Notes under the pieces: model-generated
Told to the model about the DNA's origin: nothing
Seen by the model: the letters and a program-made list of their open reading frames with translations, nothing else
Database searches by the model: none
Shown: one piece after another, positions 1-10,575 of the stretch
Layout: each line of letters begins with the position of its first letter
Numbering within the stretch: the first letter of the stretch is position 1
Position numbers and translations under genes: made by a program
Source of the DNA: Reticulitermes lucifugus
Taxonomy: Eukaryota; Arthropoda; Insecta; Blattodea; Rhinotermitidae
Assembly (NCBI GenBank): GCA_026260175.1
Contig: JAKCWW010000096.1
Coordinates: 91,616-155,615 of the forward strand
Length of the DNA: 64,000 bases
Direction of reading: 5' to 3'

Positions 1-144
1 TGTGTTGTCAGGTAGAGGTCTCTGCGTCGGGCTGATCACTCGTCCAGAGGAGTCCTGCTGAGTTCGGTGTTTCCGAGTGTCATCGTGCAGCCTCAATTAT
101 GAGGAGGCCCTGGCCCACTAGGGGCTGTTGCGCCATTGGAAAAT
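1..144 (+). repeat. SINE-A, 3' part, cut by the window edge
   Basis: This is the body and 3' end of a tRNA-derived SINE. It matches the full copies at 30723 and 34381 from the block reading TGTGTTGTCAGGTAGAGGTC through the conserved GAGGCCCTGGCCCA end, then a short A-rich tail. The tRNA head lies upstream of the window. It codes for nothing; such elements are copied by LINE machinery. Confidence 0.85.
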
Positions 145-1706
145 ATTTTCTTCCTTTCCCGCTCTTATAAACGCACCATCCTCATTACCTAACCTTTTTA
201 AATTCTAGTGGTTATTAGAAGTACGCCAGATCCAACACTATTAACTCTCCAGTTTGCACACACGTTATATTTATGGGCTCATTATTATTCTTTTAATACA
301 CAGCGATTATCTCTAAACAGTATTCATGGTTGGTCATTCTAATAGTATTAGACTGCCTTCTGTGAGGTAAGAACTGAATCTCTAAATACAGAGTAGATTA
401 AATTTAGTCTTCAAATGGTTAACTGGCATTCAGTAACTTCAACAGTTTAACCTTATTATAGGTGCGCACCCAGATTTTTTCACTGGGGGGGGGGGCTGAC
501 TTTGAGGCTATATATAATTTGTTTCATTTTAAAAATTATTATAAAATCATGTCGTAAGTATAACTGAAACATAACACTGTTTGCAACTGCATTTATATAT
601 ATACAAATATAGCTACATATTCCATGTCTTAATCACAGCATCAAAACTTCTTGTTTCTTTTAATTTTATTTATTTATTTTTTTAAATCCTAATGTACTAG
701 TCATCAGCCGATTTCAGTGGCTGATTTCGGCTAAAGGGTAAATCATATAAAACTTTTGATATCGTGTCTACAGAAGCTGTTTTTCAAATTTTCGGTTTTG
801 GGGGGTTTGGGGGGCTGCAGCTCCACCCCTTGCCTTATTATGTACCAACTTAAAACTTTCATGAATAAATATTAAAATTGCACTAATAATACCAACAACC
901 TGCATATTAATAAGTAAATACTATCTGGCTGATTTTTTCATGAAGCTACAAAAGTGGTATTAGAACGGAAAGTGTGCTGTAAGTCGATGTTCCACCAACA
1001 CCCACAAAGGAGACAGTGAGCGAACTGACTAGCAAGAATAAATCCTACTATATGATATACGTACAACGATAAAACAGGTCATCAAATGTATGAACCATAA
1101 AATAATGATCGTAGTCAGTATGTCAGTTACGCTAATCGGTGTTACGTGAAGCAACTAGAAAATAAGATTGTGGTGACCAATTGTAGACAAGTCCTTTCGT
1201 CGTACGAGTCATTCCGCAGCGTCCTCTGCTTAGTTACACACAAATGCAGTTACGCAATTTGAAGCACACTTGCAACTCATCGAGTCATTATTTAGAGAAC
1301 GTGCGTTCAAACTCAGATCCGAGAGTATCTCTAAACCTATAGACATAAATTCCATGCTTTGCACAAAGGACGTTATGTAAGTGGTGTTTATCCAGCTTTC
1401 GAAATGGACGGATCTCTATGAAATCTGTTCTTCCTGGGTCAATATATCTAAGTCGATGGGAGAATACAACTGTCTTTTGCATTTTTTAAAAATAGCCTCC
1501 ACTTCATATGACGCTAAAACTGATTTTCCTTTTTTGTGGAATAGACTCATCAATGGTCGATATAAAATAATGGCTTAACTAAAGTCTAAAAATTTTAAGT
1601 GAAACGTTTTCGATACCGCGTAGGTCTATATTTGCACGCAGACCGAATAATATACCAGGAAAAAATCTGTTTTTTAAGGTGACACATCCCTGTTGCGTTC
1701 TTCAAT
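145..1706. other. No gene recognised; AT-rich spacer
   Basis: Holds an 11-G run at 485-495, further G-runs near 795-815, a small hairpin (AGCCGA/TCGGCT arms) near 707-735, and a pair of overlapping 64-65 codon open frames on opposite strands at 1288-1578 that match no family I know. Confidence 0.5.
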
Positions 1707-1754
1707 ACAATAAATTTTTCAGTCACTCAACACAACATAGAGTCATCAAGGACA

Positions 1755-1798
1755 AGGCTACAGGTTTCGGCTGTAAAAGGATAGCCATCATCAGGCCT
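1755..1798 (-). ncRNA. Hammerhead ribozyme motif, left arm
   Basis: On the minus strand the order is stem I (AGGC), CTGATGA (1788-1794), stem II (GGCT/AGCC), GAAAC (1764-1768), a minimal stem III, GTA (1759-1761), then GCCT closing stem I with 4 base pairs. All conserved core bases are present. Predicted self-cleavage is after the A at 1759. The very short stem III is typical of the minimal hammerheads of Penelope-like elements. Confidence 0.7.
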
Positions 1799-1900
1799 GA
1801 ACTACGACATACAAAAAAGGGATTTTACAAAAGTAATTAGGTTAGAGATGTCCAACCTAATTACAGTTGTAAGAACCCCCCTTTTTGTATCTTGTAGTTC

Positions 1901-1944
1901 ACGCCTGATGATGGCTACACTTTTACAGCCGAAACCTATAGCCT
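1901..1944 (+). ncRNA. Hammerhead ribozyme motif, right arm (weaker)
   Basis: Mirror copy of the motif at 1755-1798: CTGATGA at 1905-1911, stem II GGCT/AGCC, GAAAC at 1931-1935, and stem I ACGC/GCCT with one mismatch. The cleavage triplet region is less canonical than in the left arm, so activity is doubtful. Confidence 0.55.
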
Positions 1945-1992
1945 TGTTCTTGATGAATATATGTTCTGTTGACTGTTCGAAACATTTATTGT

Positions 1993-4900
1993 AAAAATAT
2001 CTCTGGTTTTATTAGATTTACAGAATTGTATTTGCAGTGACATATGTATTTGAATCAAGATACTATCAAGGCTAACAATGTTTGCCAAACAAAAAATACA
2101 TTTTCAAACTGCGTAATCCAGCGGAGTATACCATCCCAATCTTGTTCTTTCATTTGTTTTGAACAACTATCGCACATCATTTCAACTGACAAACATACCT
2201 CGCGTGTCTCTTGAAAGTTGTTGACAAATATTCAATGCTAGGAGATACTGTACGCAGGCCAACTACATAAAAACGTCTGTACTGTGTTTATGAGAAATAT
2301 GAAACTAACTTCAACTGATAAATTACTGGATGATTAGGGAAGTGATTCCCTTATTTTTGGTTAGACAATATTGAAAGAGTGCATATTTTTTTATTTCAAA
2401 CTTATGCGTTCTCATACATCGCATTATCAGGACGTGTGTATGAAATATTCGCATTTCCGACAGGCTACCTTTAATTACATAGCACCACGGCCCGTCGGTG
2501 GCAGGGAGCAAATGTTGTTGCCCAGTGGGTAGGCAGGTGTTTTAAATGAGTTATCACGGAACATACGAAATTAACTTCTGCATTGTAGCTGTTAAACATT
2601 AACAGATAATGCGTTGTTAAATCAAGTGAGTAAATCGCAATGTTCATGCATGAACTAGATACCGGCATTCTGTTGGGGACAGCAGCACAAAGCTGTGCTG
2701 CTTCATGTATGCCACATACACTCCGTACAGCTATTTACTGCACTGTAAATGTCGCGAAGATATAAACAGTAACTTGGTGGTCTAACAATAATTTTTATCA
2801 CAGTAATTTAAAATCATTGAGGGACATTCGATAGAGGGCTATTAAAATTTATGGTTCTCTGAAGGCGATTGATTCATTGCGGTAATATTATGTAACACTC
2901 TCATCTCCACTACATTTTGAAGTGCGCTGGTTTTAAACCTCATCTTCAATGCAAGAGAAATGAGTCGGTTTTCGAAATGTGTGTAGCGAGGATGCTTTTA
3001 GGGATATTTTCAGTGCCATCAGTACCGTTGTTTGTGACCTATCCAGTCTGGAACTGATACCGTGACGTAACCATGTTTAAAGACGAGGGTTGGTTTGGAT
3101 TTGTCTGCTAATTTGAGCTACTACCTCCAGTTAAGCTCTACCATTCTGTTAGCTGCGTGTATTTGCTTCGTACATCCCAACCCGGAGGACATAAAGGAAA
3201 TCATCTTTAGTGTGGGGATAGAGAATTCGAAGTTCAATAAATTTTAAGCCACGGAAATGTCAATCACCATCCTACCTTTGACCTGAAAATAATCCCCTGA
3301 TTTCGCCAGAGGGAGAGACATTACAGACAGCATCACGTTGTACTTCTCAATGTGATTCGTGTTAGGGGATCGTTGTAAAAGGACGGGTCAAAAGGTTAAT
3401 AGGCAGCAGCTACATAATTCTAATCGCATGTACCGAAAAGCCATCACGCGATGATGCGTGAAGGTCTTAGTCCGAACTTGTGGCCCGGAAACGTCAGGTA
3501 AGGTAGGAACAAGTTAATAAGTGCAATAAAATAAACAATGTGAATCGTGTCATGTAAATGTCAAAGGTCCTTTGCAAAGTGTGTTACAGGATATGAATGG
3601 TGATCTACTTGCAGACTCCCACAATACTTTGAAAGATTTATTTCCTTCAGCCATTGAATTTAAGTAGTTAACAAAGTCTGGTAGGCTGATATAGGCCTAC
3701 GTACCTGAGCCATTAGCATTTAAGCCTAATTCATTTAGCTGTTAATAAGGTCAGGAAATGTAAGTCTTTAAGTACGAAGTGAATTCCAGAGTAGCTTATC
3801 CAAGCAGGATATAAAACGTTACATTCTGAGAAGAAAAAACCTATTAATTATTTCTGAAACTTGCAATAAGGAAGAACTACTGTAACAGGGGAAGGAGCTA
3901 TTATTGAACTTCTATAGTCTACACAGTGGTAAAATCGTACAGGAATATCTACGGGCCTACTCTTATCGACGAACTACAAATTTTTTTTTCAACATTCTTC
4001 ACTCAAGGTTAACTCCATGCGTAGACGGAATTAAACTGACTCAGCAGTTTGGAATGCGATGTACTAGATCAACTAACACTGGAGAGTTGCATTCGGTAAA
4101 TTCTGAAGGAAAAAGTGGAGTAAAATGGGGCACCATATCAGCTGTTCACAGATCAACAAAAGTCCTACCTTATGTTTAGCGAGTATTGTTCCACTGAAAT
4201 CGGTACGCCTATACCTATGAAAATAGTTAGGCTAATTAAAATTTATTTAAAAGAAAAATAGAGAAAAGTCCATACACATGTCTGGTAGGTTTCCTATTCA
4301 AAATGGTCTGAAAGGACAGTTTCTTTGACTTTGCTTTAGTACAGGTTGTTGAGAAAGATTCAGAGAACCAAGAGGGATTGGAAATAAATGGGGTGCATCA
4401 ACTTCTGCCATGAATATATCAATATACTGGACGAAGAAAAATTCTATAAAATAAAACAAATAGAAGGGCTATGAGCCCAAAACATGGAAGTTAGGATTGA
4501 AATAAACACAGATAAAAGGAAGTAAAGAGATGATGTCCACATCTCATCCGGAAGCAGGTCACAATTATAATAGGCCGCTAACATCCTTCAAAAACTCGGA
4601 AAAGTTCCTACATTTGGCAACGAGAGTAATAAGCCAAAATTACATTCACGAAAAAAAATTAGGCACATTAAATTCCATCTCACCTTCCCACCTCTCAATT
4701 CAAAATCTTTTTGTCTGATCATCTATTAATATGCCTAAGCTAAACCTTTACCTATTTTTTTTGCAGAGTATTGAAGGTTGTACTCTGACATTACGGGCAG
4801 GAGGAGGTTCAATGTGTATGAGAACAGGGAGGCAACGAGAATATTTGGACCCAAGAGAAACTGACAGGAGGCTGGAGAAAAATGCACAATGAATAGCTTC

Positions 4901-5476
4901 ATAATATTTACTTTCCACCAAACACTTAACCTATTATCAGATCGAGAAGGATGAGATAGATGCACGTACGGTAGATATGAGCGATATATATATATAAATG
5001 TTTGACCGGCAAACTTAGAAGGAACAGACCACATGGAAAACTTCTGCATAGGCATTACTGAAATTGATCATAAAGGACTGCGGCTTAGATGGTGGACTGA
5101 ATTAGTCTGGTTCCAGACAGGGACCGGTAGCGGACTGCTGTGAACATGATAATCAACTTTCAGGGTCGGTAAAAGGAGGGGAATTTGTTGAGTAGACTAA
5201 AGGCGGGCTTTGTGAACAAGATAGTGAATCTTTAGCTAATGTAAATGGCGGGGAGTTTGAGGCACTGAGCTTCTCAACAATTACTTTCAATGGTGATAGG
5301 CTTACATATTTGAGTAGACAAAATTTCTCCGTGTAGTGGGGAAGTGCAGCCTGTAAAAATGGGTCCCTTTAACACATTCGCCTAATTCCAATTATTCTAG
5401 CTGTTTAAATATTTCTCTCAACACTCAATGATAGACTATGAGTCCGACTGACGGAAATTATGACAAATTGGTGTAC
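1993..5476. other. No gene recognised; possible intron of the exon at 5477
   Basis: AT-rich sequence without recognised repeats or coding homology. If the exon at 5477-5578 is real, this stretch is intronic or contains later exons that I could not identify. Open frames at 3904-4179 and 4735-5055 show no family features. Confidence 0.4.
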
Positions 5477-5578
5477 CTTTAATGTCCTGTTCGCTGACGT
5501 TGTGGTTCTCCTTGTTGGCTTGAATCTTCTCGATCAGCAGTTCAAGGCGACTACTGTTTCCCTTGAACAACATTATGA
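5477..5578 (-). CDS. Putative first coding exon of a host gene (partial)
   Basis: The minus strand shows an acceptor (TTTGTATTAG, AG at 5579-5580), five bases of leader, then ATG at 5573-5571 and 32 open codons, ending at a donor (AAAG then GTACAC, GT at 5476-5475). The peptide begins MLFKGNSSRLEL and ends NHNVSEQDIK; it is hydrophilic, amphipathic and lysine/glutamate-rich, with codon use unlike the AT-rich flanks. The exon ends one base into codon 33. About 800 bp upstream on the same strand is a promoter-like CpG island, which supports a gene reading leftward. I do not recognise the protein and found no downstream exon. No signal peptide or membrane segment is visible. A chance open frame with good splice sites remains possible. 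Confidence 0.45.
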
Positions 5579-6256
5579 CTAATACAAATGCAAGACGTTA
5601 CTACGACCTTCTCTAAAGCAAACATTAATCCAGGTTTTTACATGCATCAGTTGTAGCAACAACGGCAGTTTTCACACACCACTTACTAACTAATCTCCTT
5701 CGTTCATCTCCTAGCCGCGCATTGGAGTCACTTTAAACACACTGTCTCAATCAGAAGTTTACCAGTCACAAGGAAATTAATTAAACCACGGCTTATCCAA
5801 GTATATAAATTTGTATAAAGTCAAACTAACCACCATTCATATTCAGTTAACTCTTCACTTATATCTGTAAAGATGGGTGAAAGCAATGCCTATCCATCCG
5901 CGCAAATCATTTTGTTACCCAGACTGCCGAAGTTCAAACGTGCCCACACTGACGTAAGCTGTGGCGATCGCGGACACTGAGTTTGACCAACGTGTACACA
6001 CACCAAGAGCAGTTTGTGGACTGCTGGACCCAAGAGTATTTGTGAAGGATCTCCTCGAAGATTTGGAGAGGGTGGCGGTGGTGGTGGTATCCGCAGTAGT
6101 AGAATAGGAGAAAGGAGGAGAGGGAAGAGAACTTGTCCCTTCTTACATCTCTGTCCTTCTCTGTACCGATTACTTTGACGGTCTCTGAGCACGCAGCTGA
6201 GCGAAAGCGAGCGATCCCCTGCCTCGCTTTAAACAAGTCCCTTGCTCGCATGAGAC

Positions 6257-6319
6257 CAGCAGTAGGTCCCGCAAGCTTTTCACAGATTTCCCCCCCACAG
6301 AGTGAAGCGAGACAGAGCT
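6257..6319 (+). repeat. Direct repeat copy 1 (partner at 6966)
   Basis: Starts CAGCAGTAGGTCC and ends GAGACAGA; matches 6966-7030 with scattered differences. It lies inside the CpG island. Confidence 0.6.
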
Positions 6320-6381
6320 ACGTACACATATACACGAGACAAGAGTTCAAGCGCCCTATGTTACAATGCCAGAGGTCTCCT

Positions 6382-6424
6382 ATTGGTTAACCAGATTGGT
6401 GGAGCGCCCCCTGGGAGGGCGGGG
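6382..6424 (-). promoter_or_regulatory. Two CCAAT boxes and a GC box
   Basis: The plus strand reads ATTGG at 6382-6386 and at 6395-6399, i.e. two CCAAT boxes on the minus strand, followed by GGGCGGGG at 6417-6424 (Sp1-type GC box). This spacing and order are common in constitutive promoters. No clear TATA box was seen. Confidence 0.5.
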
Positions 6425-6480
6425 TCTTACGAATCTTCACTCCCTAGGGGACGGACAGTAGGCCCCCTGCTTGTTTTATG

Positions 6481-7365
6481 GTGACCTCTACCTTTCAAGC
6501 GGGACCCTCAATGCTGGTAACATAAAGGTTCACCCCCATTAAATTACCATCAGGTTTTGAAAATGTGTTGACACTAGTAGTGCGGAGCTTGACAAGACAG
6601 GCAGTAATGTTACAGCCACAGCACAAACCTAACGATTGTACTGACATATCCCGCTTCCAGAACACACTAGATTCGTTGTCAGAACTTAAATTTATGTAAC
6701 TGACGACATTACTCGAACTCGGCCAGCAAAGTCATGAGGACTGAAATTCGTTACGTTCAACTCCTTAAGCTGGATAAAGCCGCCTCTAAAAAGCATCCAA
6801 ATTCATACTACAGACAATAAAGTTTTCCTTGCGCACGATGTTACGTTTATGACGGAAACGAAGGTAAGAATCCACGCATTCGTAACTTCGACACTACAAA
6901 AAGGTGACTGATCCATTCAAGGGAAATAACAAATAGATACGCTCAGAGCCGGTCTGGACTGGCGGCAAGCAGTAGGTCCTCAATCTTTCAGCACACTCCC
7001 CCCACAGAGAGAGGAGCGAGACAGATGTCTGTCGTGAATCAAAATCTGGTTATGCAGCTCCTATCAATTTGCTGATACGCTATCACGTCTTGTGTATAGA
7101 ATAGACCTACAATGCTAACAATGACAGAACCCAGGATTTAGGCAGCAGGCCTTCATTTGAACCTTTGTAAACAATTATTGTGGTCCTGTGGGTTATGTCA
7201 TCCTTACTAGGCGATCAAGCTGACATACTTGCGTCCCTTTCTTTAACCCACCAGATATCTCACTGTGTGGTTTGTCAGTGGTACCCTGTCTGCTCCTTCG
7301 TGCTATCAAGGCACGTAGACCTCCAGCTGGGTCGTGTTGCACTCTGTTAGGTAGTCACCTAATCC
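6481..7365. other. No gene recognised
   Basis: Apart from the direct repeat at 6966-7030 nothing is recognised. A 16-base string GACAGAACCCAGGATT near 7125 recurs near 9457, without further matching. Confidence 0.4.
6966..7030 (+). repeat. Direct repeat copy 2 (partner at 6257)
   Basis: Shares GCAGTAGGTCC, a C-run followed by ACAGAG, and GAGCGAGACAGA with the copy about 700 bp upstream. Either a local duplication of promoter-proximal sequence or two copies of an unrecognised short repeat. Confidence 0.55.
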
Positions 7366-7591
7366 CGGCAGGGGCATGAGAGTTTTCTCTTCTCCAACAT
7401 TTCCAGACCGGCTCTGGGGACCAACAAGCCTCCTATTCAATGGGTACCGCGGTCCTTTCCCGGGGTCAAAGCGGCCGGGGCGTGATGTTGAACACTCGCC
7501 TCATCTAGTGCCAAGGTTAAGAATGAGTGGGCGTATACTTCTACTACCATTATATGCCTTCATGGCGTTGAGAGGAACAACTTTGCCTTAA
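7366..7591 (+). repeat. SINE-B, diverged, 5' truncated
   Basis: Contains the family's middle blocks in order: CCCGGCAGGGGCA, an AATGGGTACCG block, AAAGCGGCCGGGGCGTG, and CTTCATGGCGTTGAG near the 3' end. The Pol III A-box part of the tRNA head is not recognisable. The open frame across it is a by-product. Confidence 0.75.
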
Positions 7592-7602
7592 ACGTTCAGG
7601 TG

Positions 7603-7700
7603 GCCAGCTAGGTTTCGGAAGAACATACTGCCTCCATCTACTGTGCAAATGGAACTAGCAAGATCTTCCGACACTGCGGTCACCATCTGCCACGCGACAC
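7603..7700 (+). repeat. Dispersed repeat F, copy 1
   Basis: Shares a block of the form GGTTTCGGAAGAACATACTG followed by CCTCCAT with copies near 30245, 39010 and 57665. Class unknown. Confidence 0.45.
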
Positions 7701-8335
7701 GTTGTTGTATCCAGAATAACACAACATGGATATTTACAACCGTTAAAACCCCAAATCTCATATAATCTTTACTCTTAATCATAACATTTGGATATACAAC
7801 AGTTTCATTCCGAATTATGCCGTAAGACCACTAATTTAAATATTTTTAACTTTCAATTAATATATTGAGGCAGTGATTTCTTATTGCATTATATGGATTT
7901 TGAAATAGTTTTGCTTACAAGAAACTATTATTTCACGTATGTTCATTGTGCACGTAAGAAGCGTAAGCCTATATTTTTTATTGCGCTTAAATAAGTTTGG
8001 ACACAAATTATATCAGGTATCACTTCTACTTGAAAAAGTCAGTACAATATACTGTGACTGTAGACTATCACTGTAATGACGTAATATCCTAGTTCACAGA
8101 AAATACTGTTACGACATGGAAGGAATGAGCTCCCAAAACTCATGAAATTTTGCCCTTTAACGCAAAAGAAGTAGCCCTTATCACAGCAGGATAATTCAGA
8201 ATTCACGCTTTTAAAGAGAAAGTCATATGAATACCGCAGTCTTGTAAGGCTGTACGAAGTAATAAGGTACTATTGCTGTAAATTTAAAACTGTCCATTCC
8301 GTGTACGTACTATTACAGTAACGTGAATTTCACCA
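7701..8335. other. No gene recognised
   Basis: AT-rich sequence with no repeat or coding signal that I can name. Confidence 0.4.
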
Positions 8336-8525
8336 AATCTACACAAAATTAAAATAAATGTACAGAAAAACTTCACAAGAGTCCCTACATTCGGTGCTAA
8401 ACACACCATCTTCAGGGGAACACACTGAACACTGAGTACTGTGTTCAGTGTGTTTAGCACACCGAAACATTTCGGGACTCTTGTGAGGTTTTTATATGCA
8501 TTTATTTTAATTTTGTGTAGAGTTG
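8336..8525. mobile_element. Foldback element with decayed hammerhead halves
   Basis: Outer arms of about 50 bp pair with each other (left arm begins at ACACAAAATTAAAATAAATG, right arm ends with its complement near 8520). A second, inner hairpin lies at 8419-8453 (AACACACTGAACAC/GTGTTCAGTGTGTT). Both arms hold remnants of a hammerhead core. Same general design as 1707-1992 and 38766-38919. Confidence 0.6.
8383..8418 (-). ncRNA. Degraded hammerhead motif
   Basis: Minus strand: CTGAAGA at 8409-8415 (fits CUGANGA), stem II GGTG/CACC, GAA, then TGTA and a 3-bp stem I (CCC/GGG). The GAAA to stem III segment is shortened, so this is likely inactive. Confidence 0.4.
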
Positions 8526-9635
8526 GTGAAAATACATGTTGTTGTACTATCGCTGTAGTTTATTAAATTAGGGTTATGGGGACGTAATTAAAGCAATGTA
8601 GCCTCAAGAGGGCGGCACAGATTTGATTAAGTCCACGATTATAAAGCACGTCTGAGCACAATGCAAGGAGGCGATTGGTTCTGGTAAAGAGGGAGCAGCC
8701 CTGTCGATATGGGACGTGGGAAGAACTTGGAATCCACAATCTCAAGATGAAGAAACTGCGGACACGGTGACGAAGGTAGTTGCACGACCAGCACATTCTG
8801 CAGTTGGTTTTTTAGCAACTCAGCAGATACAATGAGACGCCTTGCCACTCAATCTCTTTAAAATTTAGCATGGTGTCTACCAAACTTCATTCATGGGTGC
8901 CGCCAGCGCCATACTGGGTTCCGGTTCAGAACTATGCCTATTGCAAGCGTTTATGAAGCTCCCGTTCTTGTACTTTCTGTCATTAGATGATACAATGTAG
9001 TTCTTTGTTCAAGGTGCAGTTTTCGCCTCCATCATATTGGCTTGAAAACCTATAGCGCAACATACCAGCACACTTCAGTTTCTTATAGGAATCTGCGTAT
9101 TTATATTTTATTTAACGACGTTTTCAGTAACTCAGACTATTTATTTTTGTAATAAACACAGAACCTCTTAAACCGTTCAGTAAAAATGATACCGTGCACC
9201 ATGCAGTTAGCATTAAGTTCTAACTAACACCTGGTGATACTTTCTGTAAATAGTTCCTGTTTTGACTCCTAGGCTTTTATACTTTATACTGCAATTTTGA
9301 GAATAAAGTAAATAAAATAATCAAGCGTAAGCTTAAGACTTTTTCATATGTGGACCTAAAAATAATTACTTTGCCACAGCTTACCAGCTTGCTTGCTCTA
9401 CCACAGGACAATCACAACACAGAAAAAATGCAGACATCCGTGCCTTGAATAGGACAGAACCCAGGATTCGTTTTCAAGCGGTAGAAAATAGCAGGCCCAA
9501 GCGCCTTAAACTGTGCAGTCACTGTGTTCGGCATGGCATGTAAATGGCGGGAATCCGAACATATATATAGGCCTATGTGATATATAAGCACTAAGTTTTT
9601 TGTTTCAGAGTACAATTTGGGAGACAGGACTCTTT
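8526..9635. other. No gene recognised
   Basis: Spacer with overlapping short open frames on the minus strand (8563-8848) that show no family features. Confidence 0.4.
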
Positions 9636-9669
<34 letters not shown>

Positions 9670-9684
9670 GTGTGTGTGTGTGTA
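9636..9684. repeat. (AC)n(AT)n(GT)n microsatellite
   Basis: A self-complementary compound dinucleotide repeat: AC units, then AT units, then GT units. Open frames across it on both strands are artefacts. Confidence 0.95.
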
Positions 9685-10427
9685 TTGGTAATTTAGTTTC
9701 ATTTCAGTGCTCCATGTCCAGGTCTGTCTCATCAAGCTGCAGCTCCAATACCCATAACTGGACTGAACAAAGCTCGTGTCATCAGCAAGCACCCTCAAAA
9801 CCCTCCCCCTTCCCCCGGAAAAAGTGGCTAAGAGGGACAAGAGTGGAGAGACTTCTTATGTAATATTTTCTCCCTTTCTTCACTTTCATGTAGTTCAGAT
9901 TTATGGGGAGGTTACCTCTGAGAGGCACAATGATGCAGTAATGGATGCTGTGGTGGCCACGATGGTAGAAGGGAAAGAAATAGAGAGAAGGAATTATCCG
10001 CCACTCGTCCGGAAGATTGGGGAAATATCTTGGTCATAATAACAGTCCTGTGGACTCAAGCCACAGACTTTCTGAACATTAAACGGTCACGCAACGAGAG
10101 ACCTTAAGGTGATTAAATCGCGTGTTATGTACAGACTCTTTTAAGTTTCTGATGGTATATGACGCGGAACTGAAGACACTAACACAAACACGAATAGCAA
10201 GGAGGCAATGTCAACGATAAGGTACACGAGTACTTTAAACAAGTAAGTACTAACTCATACATTAAACCAGTCAAGAAAACAGGGTTTTGACAAATGCAAC
10301 GATCGATTAGGCCTGTCGCAGGACTTTAATTTGTCTATGGCAGATCTGCAATGAATACTTGAAAATATTCCACAGCAAATCCAGCCCTTCGAACAAATTT
10401 TACCTCACGAAGTCCTAAATGAATTAG
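9685..10427. other. No gene recognised
   Basis: Includes an 87-codon open frame (9776-10039) with no recognisable domain. Nothing else seen. Confidence 0.4.
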
Positions 10428-10575
10428 CTGGAATCGAACTCAGATACTCGCAGTAACATTTTGTTTTATCTCGCTGCCTGTCTGAAGTGCGATAGACCAT
10501 ACCGGCCGTGATTCGAACCAGAGCCCTCCCAAATACAGACTCTGAACTACCCTACTCGGTACGCTAGTCGCAGTA
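10428..10575 (-). repeat. Two tRNA-like SINE heads in tandem
   Basis: On the minus strand, two B-box-like words occur about 75 bases apart: GGTTCGAATCACGG (near 10512-10525) and GAGTTCGATTCCAGC (near 10429-10443), the first preceded by an A-box-like GGGTAGTTCAGAG. They look like Pol III heads of old SINEs, not functional tRNA genes, since no clean cloverleaf is present. Confidence 0.4.

Larger units (their letters stand above)
1707..1992. mobile_element. Foldback element with two facing hammerhead motifs
   Basis: A nearly complete palindrome. The left arm (1707-1843) and right arm (1854-1992) pair along almost their whole length, leaving a loop of about 10 bases; each arm end reads ACAATAAAT-like. 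Each arm carries a hammerhead ribozyme core, on the minus strand in the left arm and the plus strand in the right. Hammerheads are known in the terminal repeats of Penelope-like elements and in retrozymes. Assignment to that group is inference, since no coding part is present. Confidence 0.7.
5920..6480 (-). promoter_or_regulatory. CpG-rich island, probable promoter and leader exon region
   Basis: CpG and G+C content rise sharply against the AT-rich surroundings. The segment 6180-6260 on the minus strand is rich in GCGAG/CTCGC words and could be a non-coding first exon, with a donor-like TCGGTACAG near 6160-6170. Its position suits the exon at 5477-5578. Open frames of 85-105 codons inside it run on both strands and overlap one another, so they reflect composition, not genes. 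Confidence 0.5.

Noticed and set aside
1288-1578. Overlapping 64- and 65-codon frames on opposite strands
   Set aside because: The minus frame has fair codon-like composition (DPGRTDFIEIRPFRKLD), but there are no convincing splice sites and no known family; both strands being open argues for chance.
3904-4179. 91-codon frame as a gene
   Set aside because: No ATG-context, splice or homology support; composition matches the flanking AT-rich sequence.
5890-6484. Frames of 60-105 codons on both strands in the CpG island
   Set aside because: They overlap in several frames, with proline and serine runs from simple GGTGG/GGAGG sequence; explained by low stop-codon density in G+C-rich DNA.
10428-10575. 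Functional tRNA genes
   Set aside because: B-box words are present, but acceptor and anticodon stems do not form; these are SINE heads. The same holds for the heads at 19362, 33971 and 34381.
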